A stretch of 64,000 nucleotides of DNA from Mucilaginibacter cryoferens (GCF_014205845.1 NZ_JACHCR010000004.1:124001-188000); one strand, 5' to 3'. Positions 35,379-45,614 are shown, counted from the stretch's first letter. Translations and numbers: made by a program. The notes: generated by a model not told the origin, from the letters alone.

Positions 35379-37322
35379 ATGATCATAAAATCAACTATCG
35401 ACCGTATTATGGAAGCCACCGACATTGTGGAGGTGATAGGGGAGTTTGTGCAGTTAAAAAAGCGTGGAGCCAACTATGTGGGCCTGTCGCCATTTGCCAA
35501 TGAGCGTACACCATCTTTCACGGTATCGCCTGCAAAGGGTATTTTTAAAGATTTCTCTACAGGTAAGGGTGGTTCGGCGGTTACGTTTTTAATGGAGCTG
35601 GAAAAATTTAGCTACCCCGAAGCGCTTAAATGGCTGGCCAAAAAATACGGCATCGAGGTTGAAGAAACCATAGAAGCTCCCGAGAACCGTGAAGAAGACC
35701 TGCGCCGCGAAAGCCTCATGATTGTATCTGGCTATGCTGCCAAGTTTTTTCATGAAAGCCTGCTTGATACTGATGAAGGCAAAAGCATAGGCTTAAGTTA
35801 TTTCAAAGAGCGTGGTTTCAGTAACGATATCATCAAAAAATTTGAGCTGGGTTACTCGCCCGATCAATGGGAGGCTTTTACCGGTAACGCCATTAAAGAA
35901 GGTTATAAAGAGCAGTTTTTAGTTGAAAGCGGCCTATCCGTTAAGCGCGATAACGGCACGTTATACGATCGTTACCGCGGGCGGGTAATGTTCCCCATTC
36001 ATAACTTTACGGGCCGGGTTATCGCTTTTGGCGGCCGTACTCTTAAAAAAGATAAAAACGTACCTAAATACGTAAACTCGCCAGAGAGTGAGATCTACCA
36101 TAAATCAAACGTGCTTTATGGTTTGTATTTTGCCAAAAAAGCCATACGCGAGGAAGATAACTGCTACCTGGTAGAAGGGTACGCCGATGTGCTTTCGGTA
36201 GTACAGGCCGGGGTAGAGAACGTAGTGGCCTCATCGGGCACATCGTTAACGGTAGAGCAGATCAAGCTCATCAGCAGGTTTACCAAAAATATTACCATTT
36301 TGTATGATGGCGATGCGGCGGGTATAAAGGCAGCTATCCGCGGGTTAGATTTGATTTTGGAAGAGGGGCTGAACGTAAAGGTGGTATCTTTCCTGGATGG
36401 GCATGATCCCGACTCATACGTACAAGCCAACGGTTCGAGTGCGTTTAAAAAATACATCGAGGATAATAAAAAGGATTTTATCCTTTTTAAAGCCGATACG
36501 CTGTTAAAAGATGCCGGCAACGATCCGATAAAAAAAGCAGGCGTTATCCGCGAAATTGTGGAAAGCATTGCCAAGATACCCGATTCTATTAAGGCATCGG
36601 TATTTATTAAAGAGTGTAGCTACATTTTACAGATAGATGAGCGGGCACTGCTATCCGAGCTCAATAAAATGCGGCAGGCCAAAGCCAAAAAGGATGGTCA
36701 GCAGCAGCAAAACAATAGCAGGTACCCTGCGGAACTTCCACCAGATGAGCCTCATTTTTTTGATGAAGTGGATCTTGCTCCAAGTGCACCTAAAAAGGAA
36801 TATTTTCAGGAGAAAGAGATCATTAGGGTGTTGTTGTTATACGGCAACAAGATGATCGATTGGGATGGCATAGCCAACACTTATATCGGGCCGTTTATGA
36901 TAGCCGAATTGGGCGATGTTACTTTTGAACATGATGCCTGCAAAATGTTTGTTGAGTTATACCGGCAGGAGGTTGAGAATGGCGTGCTGCCCGAGGATAC
37001 TAATTTTATCCACCATAAGGATAAAGGGATTGTTGATATCACCATCGACCTGCTCTCTTCCAAATATATCCTGAGCGAGAACTGGTACGAAATGCACAAG
37101 ATAATGATTCACGATGAGCAGCATAATATGAAGGCTACCGTACTTGGCGCAATCTTTCATCTTAAAAAACATAAGGTGGAAGGGATGTTAGATAATCTTC
37201 GCCTTGAACTTAAGAATGCCGAAACGGAGGCTGACCAGGAGATACTGCTTAATCAATACATGCGCATGAAAAAAGTAGAGAAAAGTATCTCCGACTTTTT
37301 AGGCTCGGTAATTATCAAATAA
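35379..37322 (+). CDS. dnaG: DNA primase with zinc ligands missing from the CHC2 domain
   Basis: Makes RNA primers for replication. 647 residues. The N-terminal CHC2 segment is easily aligned (LKKRGANYVGLSPFANERTP, SFTVSPAKGIFKDFSTGKGG, SAVTFLMELEKFSYPEAL). However, the four zinc ligands are replaced: Cys to S37, His to A40, Cys to D58 and Cys to T61. The TOPRIM catalytic core is intact (LVEGYADVLSVVQAG with the Glu, and ILYDGDAAGIKAA with the acidic triad). The C-terminal helicase-binding region (about 480-647) is divergent, as is usual. The nuclease gene yraN follows after 1 nt. Confidence in family is very high; the zinc loss is read directly from the DNA. Confidence 0.95.
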   Translation: MIIKSTIDRIMEATDIVEVIGEFVQLKKRGANYVGLSPFANERTPSFTVSPAKGIFKDFSTGKGGSAVTFLMELEKFSYPEALKWLAKKYGIEVEETIEAPENREEDLRRESLMIVSGYAAKFFHESLLDTDEGKSIGLSYFKERGFSNDIIKKFELGYSPDQWEAFTGNAIKEGYKEQFLVESGLSVKRDNGTLYDRYRGRVMFPIHNFTGRVIAFGGRTLKKDKNVPKYVNSPESEIYHKSNVLYGLYFAKKAIREEDNCYLVEGYADVLSVVQAGVENVVASSGTSLTVEQIKLISRFTKNITILYDGDAAGIKAAIRGLDLILEEGLNVKVVSFLDGHDPDSYVQANGSSAFKKYIEDNKKDFILFKADTLLKDAGNDPIKKAGVIREIVESIAKIPDSIKASVFIKECSYILQIDERALLSELNKMRQAKAKKDGQQQQNNSRYPAELPPDEPHFFDEVDLAPSAPKKEYFQEKEIIRVLLLYGNKMIDWDGIANTYIGPFMIAELGDVTFEHDACKMFVELYRQEVENGVLPEDTNFIHHKDKGIVDITIDLLSSKYILSENWYEMHKIMIHDEQHNMKATVLGAIFHLKKHKVEGMLDNLRLELKNAETEADQEILLNQYMRMKKVEKSISDFLGSVIIK

Positions 37323-37323
37323 A

Positions 37324-37692
37324 ATGGCTCAACACCTCGAATTGGGTCGCGCGGGCGAAGCTTTAGCCAAAACACATCTGGAAAATGCCGGTTACGAAAT
37401 ACTGGACGAGAACTGGACCTTTGGCAAAGCCGAAATTGACCTGATTGCATATAAAGACAAGGTTATTATATTTACCGAAGTAAAAACCCGCACAGGCACC
37501 GGTTTTGGTATGCCCGAGGATTTTGTAGATGCCCGCAAGCAAAAACTACTGGTTAGCGCTGCCGACGAGTACATTTACCTCATGAACCACCAGGGCGAAG
37601 TGCGGTTTGATATTATTGCTATTTTGTTTGATAAGCATAAAAACTATACAATAAACCATATTGAAGATGCGTTTTGGCCGACAGGTACCTAA
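37324..37692 (+). CDS. YraN/UPF0102 family endonuclease-like protein
   Basis: 122 residues of the YraN (UPF0102) family, which adopts a restriction-endonuclease-like fold; some members cleave DNA. Motifs: LGRAGEALAKTHLENAGYEIL, then the PD-(D/E)xK-type core KAEIDLIAYKDKVIIFTEVKTR with the Glu, Asp and EVK residues. It is one nucleotide from dnaG and surely co-transcribed, hinting at a DNA maintenance role. Confidence 0.9.
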   Translation: MAQHLELGRAGEALAKTHLENAGYEILDENWTFGKAEIDLIAYKDKVIIFTEVKTRTGTGFGMPEDFVDARKQKLLVSAADEYIYLMNHQGEVRFDIIAILFDKHKNYTINHIEDAFWPTGT

Positions 37693-37696
37693 CTCT

Positions 37697-38764
37697 ATGA
37701 TGAATAATAAATTAAAAATATTTTTTGCAGCAGCTTTATTGCTGGCATTTGGCTGTAAACAGAAACCATCGGGCAGTGGCGCCGATTATACCATAAGCCC
37801 CGAAGCAGGCACTACTTATAAAGCCGGCGATGTAGTTAAAATAAAGGTTAATGTGCCTGCTGATAGTAAACCCGATTCGGTAGTGTATTCGATAGAGCAA
37901 ACCCGCTTAGGTTTGGGTAAAGATACATCGGGTATCAGTTTAAAAACAGATACCATTCCGCTAGGTATAAAGCTGATAACGGCTAAGGTATACCAGGGCG
38001 GTAAGAGCCAGGATGTAAGTACCAATATATTGCTGTTGGCCGGTAAAGCCCCGGAAGCTTATACTTATAAGGTTGAAAAGACTTACCCGCACGATACAAG
38101 CTCATACACCGAGGGGTTGCAATACCAGGATGGCGTTTTTTATGAAAGTACCGGCGATTACGAGCACTCTACTATTCGCAAAGTTGATCCAAATACCGGC
38201 AAAGCGCTGGTAGTTACTAAACTGGATAAAAAGTACTTTGGCGAAGGGCTGTCTGTTGTTGGCGATAAAGTGATCCAGCTTACTTATCGCGAAAAAGTTG
38301 GTTTTGTGTACGATAAAAATACCTTAAAGCTGCTGAATACATTTGTAAATAATGTTGGAGTTGAAGGCTGGGGTATGTGTTTTGACGGTAAGAAACTGTA
38401 CATGGATGATAGCACCAATAAAATCTGGTTCCTGAACAAGGATACCTACCAGGAAATGGGATCAATTAACGTTTGTGATGATAAAAAACAAATAGACTCG
38501 GTAAATGAATTGGAGTATATAGACGGAAAGCTTTATGCCAACGTGTACCAAACAGACGATATACTGGTAATTAACCCTAAAACGGGTGCAGTTGAACAAA
38601 AGATCAACATGAAAAACCTATATCCCGAATCGGAACGCCCGACGGGCCGCGATTGGAGTAATAATGTACTCAACGGAATAGCCTACGATGCCGCCACTAA
38701 ACGCATTTTTGTAACCGGTAAAAAATGGCCTAAAATGTATCAGGTGAAGTTTGTGAAAATATAG
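37697..38764 (+). CDS. glutaminyl-peptide cyclotransferase (glutamine cyclotransferase), lipoprotein
   Basis: About 355 residues, bacterial-plant type glutamine cyclotransferase that forms N-terminal pyroglutamate. The upstream ORF extension (from 37661) is discounted because the lipoprotein signal MMNNKLKIFFAAALLLAFGC begins at 37697; the lipobox is LAFGC. Residues about 130-355 form the five-bladed beta-propeller (YTEGLQYQDGVFYESTGDY, EGWGMCFDGKKLYMDDSTN, INELEYIDGKLY-like, NVLNGIAYDAATKRIFVTGKKWP). The N-terminal 120 residues look like an extra Ig-like domain. Located at the outer membrane or periplasm. Confidence 0.9.
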   Translation: MMNNKLKIFFAAALLLAFGCKQKPSGSGADYTISPEAGTTYKAGDVVKIKVNVPADSKPDSVVYSIEQTRLGLGKDTSGISLKTDTIPLGIKLITAKVYQGGKSQDVSTNILLLAGKAPEAYTYKVEKTYPHDTSSYTEGLQYQDGVFYESTGDYEHSTIRKVDPNTGKALVVTKLDKKYFGEGLSVVGDKVIQLTYREKVGFVYDKNTLKLLNTFVNNVGVEGWGMCFDGKKLYMDDSTNKIWFLNKDTYQEMGSINVCDDKKQIDSVNELEYIDGKLYANVYQTDDILVINPKTGAVEQKINMKNLYPESERPTGRDWSNNVLNGIAYDAATKRIFVTGKKWPKMYQVKFVKI

Positions 38765-38817
38765 ATATGCATCAGATCAGATCATTCTGTAGATAGTGAT
38801 TTGGTACGCATTTGAAA

Positions 38818-38848
38818 AAGGAGTCGAAAGTTCGACTCCTTTTTTTAT
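38818..38848 (+). terminator. intrinsic terminator after the glutamine cyclotransferase gene
   Basis: AAGGAGTCGAA (38818-38828) pairs perfectly with TTCGACTCCTT (38831-38841); a run of seven T follows. Strong Rho-independent terminator. Confidence 0.9.
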
Positions 38849-38874
38849 CTTAGTAGCATACCTAATCATATATC

Positions 38875-39270
38875 ATGTTTAAAAATCTATTTTCTTTTGA
38901 AGGCCGTATCCGCAGAACTGAATACGGAATTAGCTTCATCGTTTATGTTATCTGTTATTTAATTATCAGGATCTCATCTGGAGGCGCAGGTGGGTCTAAA
39001 ATGATTTTGTTCGGGTTTATACCCATGTTATGGTTCTTGTGGTCGCAGGGGGCAAAGCGCTGTCACGATATTGGGAAAAGTGGCTGGTGGCAAATAATTC
39101 CATTCTGTTTTCTTTGGTTAATATTCCAGGAAGGTGAAGCTGGCGATAATGAGTATGGTGATAATCCTAAAAATAATGGTTCATATGATTCTCAGCAATA
39201 TGAGAATCCCTTCCCAGAAAAGCCAACAATTAACGACGGCAATTCAAACACCCAAGAGCACAAAGATTAG
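38875..39270 (+). CDS. DUF805 family membrane protein
   Basis: 131 residues. RIRRTEYGISFIVYVICYL and QGAKRCHDIGKSGWWQIIPFCFLWLIFQEG are the DUF805 hallmarks, with three predicted membrane segments (about 18-33, 45-58 and 79-92). A polar Asn/Asp-rich C-terminal tail of about 35 residues (NPKNNGSYDSQQYENPF...) follows. The family is widespread and of unknown function, often in stress or envelope contexts. Start ATG 38875, immediately after a strong terminator, so it has its own promoter (not clearly visible). Confidence 0.85.
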   Translation: MFKNLFSFEGRIRRTEYGISFIVYVICYLIIRISSGGAGGSKMILFGFIPMLWFLWSQGAKRCHDIGKSGWWQIIPFCFLWLIFQEGEAGDNEYGDNPKNNGSYDSQQYENPFPEKPTINDGNSNTQEHKD

Positions 39271-39286
39271 ATTCTTTAATATTAAG

Positions 39287-39349
39287 AGCCTGTTTAAAAC
39301 CTGATGGATTCTCGCAATGACGATCTGGCTATTTATTTTTAAACAGGCT
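39287..39349. repeat. 63-bp element with perfect 13-bp terminal inverted repeats
   Basis: AGCCTGTTTAAAA (39287-39299) and its exact complement TTTTAAACAGGCT (39337-39349) bracket a 37-nt middle that contains TTCTCGCAATGACGA, a fragment of the CATTGCGAGAA repeat family. The 12-mer TTTAAACAGGCT also occurs at 19312-19323. Confidence 0.65.
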
Positions 39350-39378
39350 ATAAGTTAAAAGGGAAATAAGCAACAAAA

Positions 39379-39405
39379 GCCGGTTTCGAAGAAACCGGCC
39401 TTTGT
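39379..39405. terminator. bidirectional stem-loop between the DUF805 gene and pgi
   Basis: GCCGGTTTC (39379-39387) pairs perfectly with GAAACCGGC (39391-39399), with a 3-nt loop. CTTTGTT follows on the forward strand and TTTGTTG on the reverse, so it may terminate both convergent genes. Confidence 0.65.
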
Positions 39406-39423
39406 TATATGCTATTCAAAAAG

Positions 39424-39448
39424 CTCCCCCTTCAGGGGGCCGGGGGCT

Positions 39449-39450
<2 letters not shown>
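39424..39450 (-). repeat. palindromic repeat flush with the pgi stop
   Basis: On the reverse strand the pgi TAG (39449-39451) is followed directly by AGCCCCCGGCCCCCTG and AAGGGGGAGCT; CCCCC-TGAA-GGGGG is the hairpin (39425-39438). Confidence 0.6.
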
Positions 39451-41131
<1,681 letters not shown>

Positions 41132-41246
41132 TTAGGTGGATATTAATTATCAAACTTACTATTCTCAGTGTTGTTTTAACACCATTTACATAGTGTTTGT
41201 TTTACACCTTAAAATTGCGATATTTTTAAAAATATTTAACAAATGT

Positions 41247-41279
41247 TTTGAAATTTGAAATAATTATTTGATATCTTTG
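41247..41279 (+). promoter_or_regulatory. promoter of the unknown gene at 41348
   Basis: TTTG (41247-41250), 21-nt spacer, then TATCTTTG (41272-41279): both Bacteroidota promoter elements at the proper distance. The leader to the ATG is about 68 nt. Confidence 0.6.
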
Positions 41280-41347
41280 TGTTGTTGATAGTCAAATGAG
41301 TGATTTATCATCATTTTGTAAATTTTAATGTATAAACTTTTACGATC

Positions 41348-41785
41348 ATGTTTGGAAAACTTTTTTTGCTTGTAAAAAATAACTCCGGGACGGCAGTTAT
41401 TAACAATCCCGCAATTCCCGTAAAGCACCATGAAAGTGTAATGATAGAAGCATCGAGCGCTATTATTGAGGTATTGAAAGGGCAAATGGAAAACGGTAAG
41501 TTGAAAGACTTAGTAAAGTATTTTCGTTCGTCGGGTGTTTACAATCAATCATTGGTAGCAAGCATGGTAAGCAGGTTTGCCAACAGGCTTAACACTTTTT
41601 ACCATATTGATCCTGTACAGGCCATGATCACTGCGAAAACATTGATCCCGGTAGTTATGATCGAACTGGTAAAGGCCTCAAAAAGCGAGCAGGTTAAAGA
41701 ATTTGGTTTAAAAAATATGCTTACGAAGCTAAACGGAAACCGTGCCGATTTAAGTTTGCTGCTTGATCGCGCAATGGTGGCTTAA
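41348..41785 (+). CDS. unknown 145-residue protein
   Basis: A soluble protein with no signal peptide and no cysteine. The N-terminal 30 residues (FGKLFLLVKNNSGTAVINNPAIP) are followed by a helical core: EASSAIIEVLKGQMENGKLKDLVKYFR, SLVASMVSRFANRLNTFYHID and PVQAMITAKTLIPVVMIELVK. A resemblance to the helical DUF937/YidB type is vague and not claimed. It has its own full promoter (41247-41279) and a terminator (41811-41850), so it is a single-gene unit, probably well expressed. No function can be given. Confidence 0.7.
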   Translation: MFGKLFLLVKNNSGTAVINNPAIPVKHHESVMIEASSAIIEVLKGQMENGKLKDLVKYFRSSGVYNQSLVASMVSRFANRLNTFYHIDPVQAMITAKTLIPVVMIELVKASKSEQVKEFGLKNMLTKLNGNRADLSLLLDRAMVA

Positions 41786-41810
41786 AAATAATTCATCTAC
41801 TTTTAAAACG

Positions 41811-41850
41811 GGCCTACAGGTTGTTAAAACAATTTGCAGGCCTTTTTTTA
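41811..41850 (+). terminator. terminator after the unknown gene at 41348
   Basis: GGCCTACAGGTTGT (41811-41824) pairs with ACAATTTGCAGGCC (41829-41842) with a few mismatches or G-U pairs, followed by seven T. Confidence 0.75.
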
Positions 41851-41873
41851 TTTATGCCGATTATCTAATTGTA

Positions 41874-41881
41874 TATATTTG
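41874..41881 (+). promoter_or_regulatory. -7 box immediately before prfB
   Basis: TATATTTG matches TAnnTTTG and ends 4 nt before the prfB ATG at 41886. If used, the prfB mRNA is leaderless or nearly so. Confidence 0.45.
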
Positions 41882-41885
41882 CCAC

Positions 41886-42978
41886 ATGACTAAAGAACAG
41901 ATTCAGGATTTAAGGGATAGAGCAGCTTCCCTGAGGAGGCATCTTTGACATCGACAAGAAATTAGAGCTGTTAGCAGCCGAACAGGAAATAACCATTGGT
42001 CCGCATTTTTGGGATCACCCTAAAGAAGCCGAAAAAGTACTGGCATCCATCAAAGTAAAAAAAGTATGGACAGATGAGTTTCAGAAAGTATTGGCGGTAA
42101 TTGAAGATACCGGCGTGCTGTTTGAGTTTTACCAGGGCGGCGATGCTACCGAGGCCGAAATGCTGGAGCAGTATAGCCTTGCAATAAAGGCCGTAGAGGA
42201 GCTGGAATTTAAAAACATGCTCTCGGCCGAAGAGGATCAGTTTCATGCGGTATTGCAAATTACGGCAGGCGCAGGTGGCACCGAAAGCTGCGATTGGGCT
42301 GGCATGCTGATGCGTATGTACATTATGTGGGGCGAAAAAAACGGCTATAAAGTAACCGAGCAGGATTATCAGCCTGGTGATGTGGCCGGTGTAAAAACAG
42401 TAACGCTGCAGCTGGAAGGTGATTTTGCCTATGGCTACCTAAAAGGCGAAAACGGTGTACACCGCCTGGTGCGCGTATCGCCGTTTGATGCCAATGCCAA
42501 GCGCCATACCTCCTTTGCGTCGGTGTATGTTTATCCTTTGGTTGATGATACCATCGAGATTGATATTAACCCTGCCGATATTGAGTTTGAAACTTTCCGC
42601 TCTGGCGGTGCTGGCGGCCAAAACGTAAATAAGGTAGAAACTGCTGTACGCTTATATCACAAGCCCTCTGGAATTGTGATTAAAAACCAGGAGTCGCGTT
42701 CACAATTACAAAATAAGGATAATGCTATCCGCTTACTGAAATCGCAGCTGTATGAGGCCGAGATGCGTAAACGTTTGGAAATTACCAACACCATTGAAGG
42801 CAACAAAAAGAAAATAGAGTGGGGATCGCAGATCCGTAACTACGTTTTGCACCCTTATAAACTGGTGAAAGACTTACGTACCGATCATGAAACCTCAAAC
42901 GCCGCCGCAGTACTTGATGGCGAGCTTAACGAGTTTTTAAAAGCTTACCTGATGGAATTTGGCGGACCGAAAAGTTAG
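41886..42978 (+). CDS. prfB: peptide chain release factor 2, expressed by +1 frameshift
   Basis: RF2 terminates translation at UGA and UAA. The gene is in two frames: 41886-41945 encodes 20 residues ([20 protein letters not shown]) and meets an in-frame TGA at 41946. A +1 shift continues at GAC 41947 ([15 protein letters not shown]) to the stop at 42976-42978, giving about 363 residues, the normal RF2 length. The peptidyl-hydrolysis motif is [18 protein letters not shown] and the codon-recognition motif is [10 protein letters not shown]. The start is firm because the N-terminal helix matches RF2. The gene is self-regulated: high RF2 favours termination at the internal UGA. It should not be annotated as a pseudogene. 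Confidence 0.96.
41934..41949 (+). promoter_or_regulatory. programmed +1 frameshift site of prfB
   Basis: AGGAGG (41934-41939), 3 nt, then CTT TGA C (41943-41949): the same arrangement as in E. coli prfB, with an internal Shine-Dalgarno sequence, a slippery CUU codon and a UGA stop followed by C. Confidence 0.95.
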
Positions 42979-42997
42979 GAATTGATATATTTATTAG

Positions 42998-43048
42998 TTT
43001 AAACAACAATAGCGATGGGGGTAAAATCTATCGCTATTGTTGTTTAAA
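42998..43048. terminator. perfect 19-bp palindrome after prfB
   Basis: TTTAAACAACAATAGCGAT (42998-43016) and its exact complement (43030-43048) with a 13-nt loop. Works as a terminator-like hairpin, although the T-run (TTGTTT) is inside the stem. Its length and perfection are unusual. Confidence 0.7.
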
Positions 43049-43092
43049 AGAAATTTGTAATTTGCCGCAACCTTTTATCTCTCTAACAAATT

Positions 43093-44007
43093 ATGAAAAT
43101 CATTTTATCTGCTTTTATTTTGACTATTGCAACAACCATAGCCTACGGCCAGGAAAAGCCAATGCCATTGTACCCTAAAGGGATACCCAATTCAAAACCT
43201 ACGCCGGTAACGTATGTAGAGAAAACAGATAAAAGCAACTGGATTACCGGTGTAAGTGTGCCAACCCTTACTGCTTATTTGCCAGAGAAAGGGAAAGCCA
43301 ATGGCGCCGCCGTTGTAGTTTGCCCGGGTGGAGGTTATTCGGGCCTGGCAAACGCGCACGAGGGCATGGCTATATGCCAGGAGTTTAACAAAATAGGGGT
43401 AACCGCGTTTTTATTAAAATACCGCTTGCCAAGTGACGATATTATGGTTGATAGATCAATAGGCCCGTTGCAGGATGCGCAGATGGCGATATATACCGTA
43501 CGTAAAAACGCTAAGGAATGGGGTATTAACCCGGCTAAGATCGGTATCATCGGGTTTTCGGCAGGTGGTCACCTGGCATCAACCGAGGGTACGCATTTTG
43601 ATAAGCCGGTTATAGAAAATAAAGAGAACATCAGCCTGCGTCCGGATTTTATGATGCTGATATACCCCGTGATAACCTTTGGCGAGCAGGCGCATGTAGG
43701 TTCGCGCGAGAACCTGATAGGTAAAACGCCCTCGCAGGCACAGTTGGATTTATACTCCAACGAAAAACAAATAACAGCCAACACCCCACCTACATTTTTG
43801 GTACATGCCGAAGACGATAATACGGTACCCGTACAAAACAGCCTGATGTTTTACGATACCTTATTGAAAAAAAAGGTAAAGGCCGAATTGCACTTGTTTC
43901 AGGAGGGTGGCCATGGCTTTGGGATGAATAACTCAAAAAACAAAGGCAAATGGTTTGAATGGGGTACAAATTGGCTGGAAGAAAATGGTTTTTTGAACGG
44001 AAAGTAA
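43093..44007 (+). CDS. secreted alpha/beta hydrolase (esterase/lipase, acetyl-xylan esterase-like)
   Basis: 304 residues with a signal peptide (about 1-18, TTIAYGQ). The oxyanion motif CPGGGYSGLA (about 76-85), nucleophile GFSAGGH (about 155-161), acid in HAEDDNTVP (about 238-246) and His in GGHGFGM make a complete triad. It resembles the BD-FAE/AxeA group that deacetylates xylan or other plant polysaccharides. The next gene is a GHL10 glycosidase, which fits a polysaccharide role, although no SusCD pair is near. Confidence 0.85.
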   Translation: MKIILSAFILTIATTIAYGQEKPMPLYPKGIPNSKPTPVTYVEKTDKSNWITGVSVPTLTAYLPEKGKANGAAVVVCPGGGYSGLANAHEGMAICQEFNKIGVTAFLLKYRLPSDDIMVDRSIGPLQDAQMAIYTVRKNAKEWGINPAKIGIIGFSAGGHLASTEGTHFDKPVIENKENISLRPDFMMLIYPVITFGEQAHVGSRENLIGKTPSQAQLDLYSNEKQITANTPPTFLVHAEDDNTVPVQNSLMFYDTLLKKKVKAELHLFQEGGHGFGMNNSKNKGKWFEWGTNWLEENGFLNGK

Positions 44008-44066
44008 TTCGAACTATTTAGACTGAGTTTTTAAAACTGTGTGAGTCTGGTAAGGTTTTAATATTT

Positions 44067-45614
44067 ATGAATAACAAACTTTTCGTTTTAGCTTCATTGC
44101 TGATCTTTCTCTTTTCGCACGCCAGTGCCCAACAACTTAATGACAGTACTGTAATTGCCCATCCCAAACGCGAATTTCGCGGCATTTGGGTTGCCACAGT
44201 CGAAAACATCGACTGGCCTGCTACGCCCAACGAAACAACGGCTCAGCAAAAGCAGGAATTGTTAACTATTTTAGATGCGCATCAAAAAACGGGCATTAAT
44301 GCCATTATGTTTCAGATAAGGCCGGCGGCCGATGCCTTTTATGCCAAAAGCCGTGAACCCTGGTCCAAATGGCTTACTGGTAAGCAGGGGAAAGCGCCCG
44401 ATCCTTTTTATGATCCGCTTGAGTTTGCCGTTACCGAAGCCCACAAACGGGGTATGGAACTGCACGCCTGGATAAACCCATACCGGGCAACAAAGGATAG
44501 TAGTTATTCGCAGCTTAGTCCGCAACACATTACACGAATAAAGCCCGAATGGTTTTTTACCTATGGCGGCATGAAATTGTTTAACCCCGGCTTGCCCGAG
44601 GTGCGCGAATATATAGTACAGGTGGTGCTGGATATTATGAATAATTATGATGTGGACGGCATCCATATGGACGATTATTTTTATCCCTACCGTGTTGCCG
44701 GCCAGCAAATAAACGATCAGCAAGCCTATCAACAATATGGCAGGGGTTTTACCAATATTGACGATTGGCGCCGCGACAACGTAAACCTCCTGATAAAAAT
44801 GCTGAACGACAGCATCCATCAGCATAATCCGCGGATGAAGTTTGGCATCAGTCCCTTTAGTATCTGGGCCAACAAAACGCAACTGCCAGATGGCTCTGAT
44901 ACCCATGGCAGCGATTCTTACTTCGCCCTGTATGCCGATTCGCGCAAATGGGTACAGGAGGGTTGGGTAGATTATATAAATCCGCAGCTTTACCGGCCCT
45001 TGGATGATAAACTGGTGCCCTTTAAAACCATGGTTGACTGGTGGGGCAATAATGCCTATGGCAGGCATTTGTACATTGGCCAGGCACCATACCGTATCAT
45101 CGAAAATAAATTGCCAGGTTTTAAGCAACCCGGCCAGTTGCCGGGGCAAATACAATACCTCCGCAAAAACGCAAGGGTACAGGGTAGTGTGTATTTTAGT
45201 TCCAACTCGTTAATGAATAATCCATTAGGGTTTACAGACTCGCTGAGAGCCAATTATTATAGGTATCCGGCGCTACCGCCGGTAATGCTCTGGCGCGATT
45301 CGGTTGCGCCAAACGCGCCTGTAGGACTTATAACAAAGCCTGATATCAATGGCGTTAAACTGATGTGGCAAACGCCATTGCCCGCAAAAGATAACGAACC
45401 GGTTTATGGCTATGTAATTTATCGTTTTGGGGTAGGAGAGAAGATTGATCTTGATAATGCCGAAAATATCCTGCACATAGCTTACAACCACGATACCATG
45501 TATTTGGATACTACTACAGAAAAGGGTAAAACGTATATTTATGTGGTAACCGCTATTGACCGGTTGAAAAACGAAAGCGAGCGAACGTTACCTGTTGAAG
45601 GGGCGAGGTTATAA
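44067..45614 (+). CDS. GHL10 family glycosyl hydrolase-like protein with Fn3 domain
   Basis: 515 residues. A signal peptide (about 1-22, LLIFLFSHASAQQ) is followed by a TIM-barrel domain of the glycosyl hydrolase-like 10 (DUF187) family: REFRGIWVATVENIDWPA, GINAIMFQIRPAADAFYAK, GMELHAWINPYRA, and DVDGIHMDDYFYPY with likely catalytic acids. Residues about 415-510 form an Fn3-type domain (PNAPVGLITKPDINGVKLMW... YIYVVTAIDRLKNES). Some relatives cleave peptidoglycan glycan chains or other polysaccharides, so activity is likely but the substrate unknown. Confidence 0.88.
   Translation: MNNKLFVLASLLIFLFSHASAQQLNDSTVIAHPKREFRGIWVATVENIDWPATPNETTAQQKQELLTILDAHQKTGINAIMFQIRPAADAFYAKSREPWSKWLTGKQGKAPDPFYDPLEFAVTEAHKRGMELHAWINPYRATKDSSYSQLSPQHITRIKPEWFFTYGGMKLFNPGLPEVREYIVQVVLDIMNNYDVDGIHMDDYFYPYRVAGQQINDQQAYQQYGRGFTNIDDWRRDNVNLLIKMLNDSIHQHNPRMKFGISPFSIWANKTQLPDGSDTHGSDSYFALYADSRKWVQEGWVDYINPQLYRPLDDKLVPFKTMVDWWGNNAYGRHLYIGQAPYRIIENKLPGFKQPGQLPGQIQYLRKNARVQGSVYFSSNSLMNNPLGFTDSLRANYYRYPALPPVMLWRDSVAPNAPVGLITKPDINGVKLMWQTPLPAKDNEPVYGYVIYRFGVGEKIDLDNAENILHIAYNHDTMYLDTTTEKGKTYIYVVTAIDRLKNESERTLPVEGARL

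Noticed and set aside
41763..41948. Separate 61-codon ORF ending ASLRRHL
   Set aside because: Its last 20 codons are the first part of prfB before the programmed frameshift, not an independent gene.
44271..45155. 294-codon ORF on the reverse strand
   Set aside because: It lies wholly opposite the GHL10 gene, which has a signal peptide and recognisable motifs; no motif is seen in the reverse frame.
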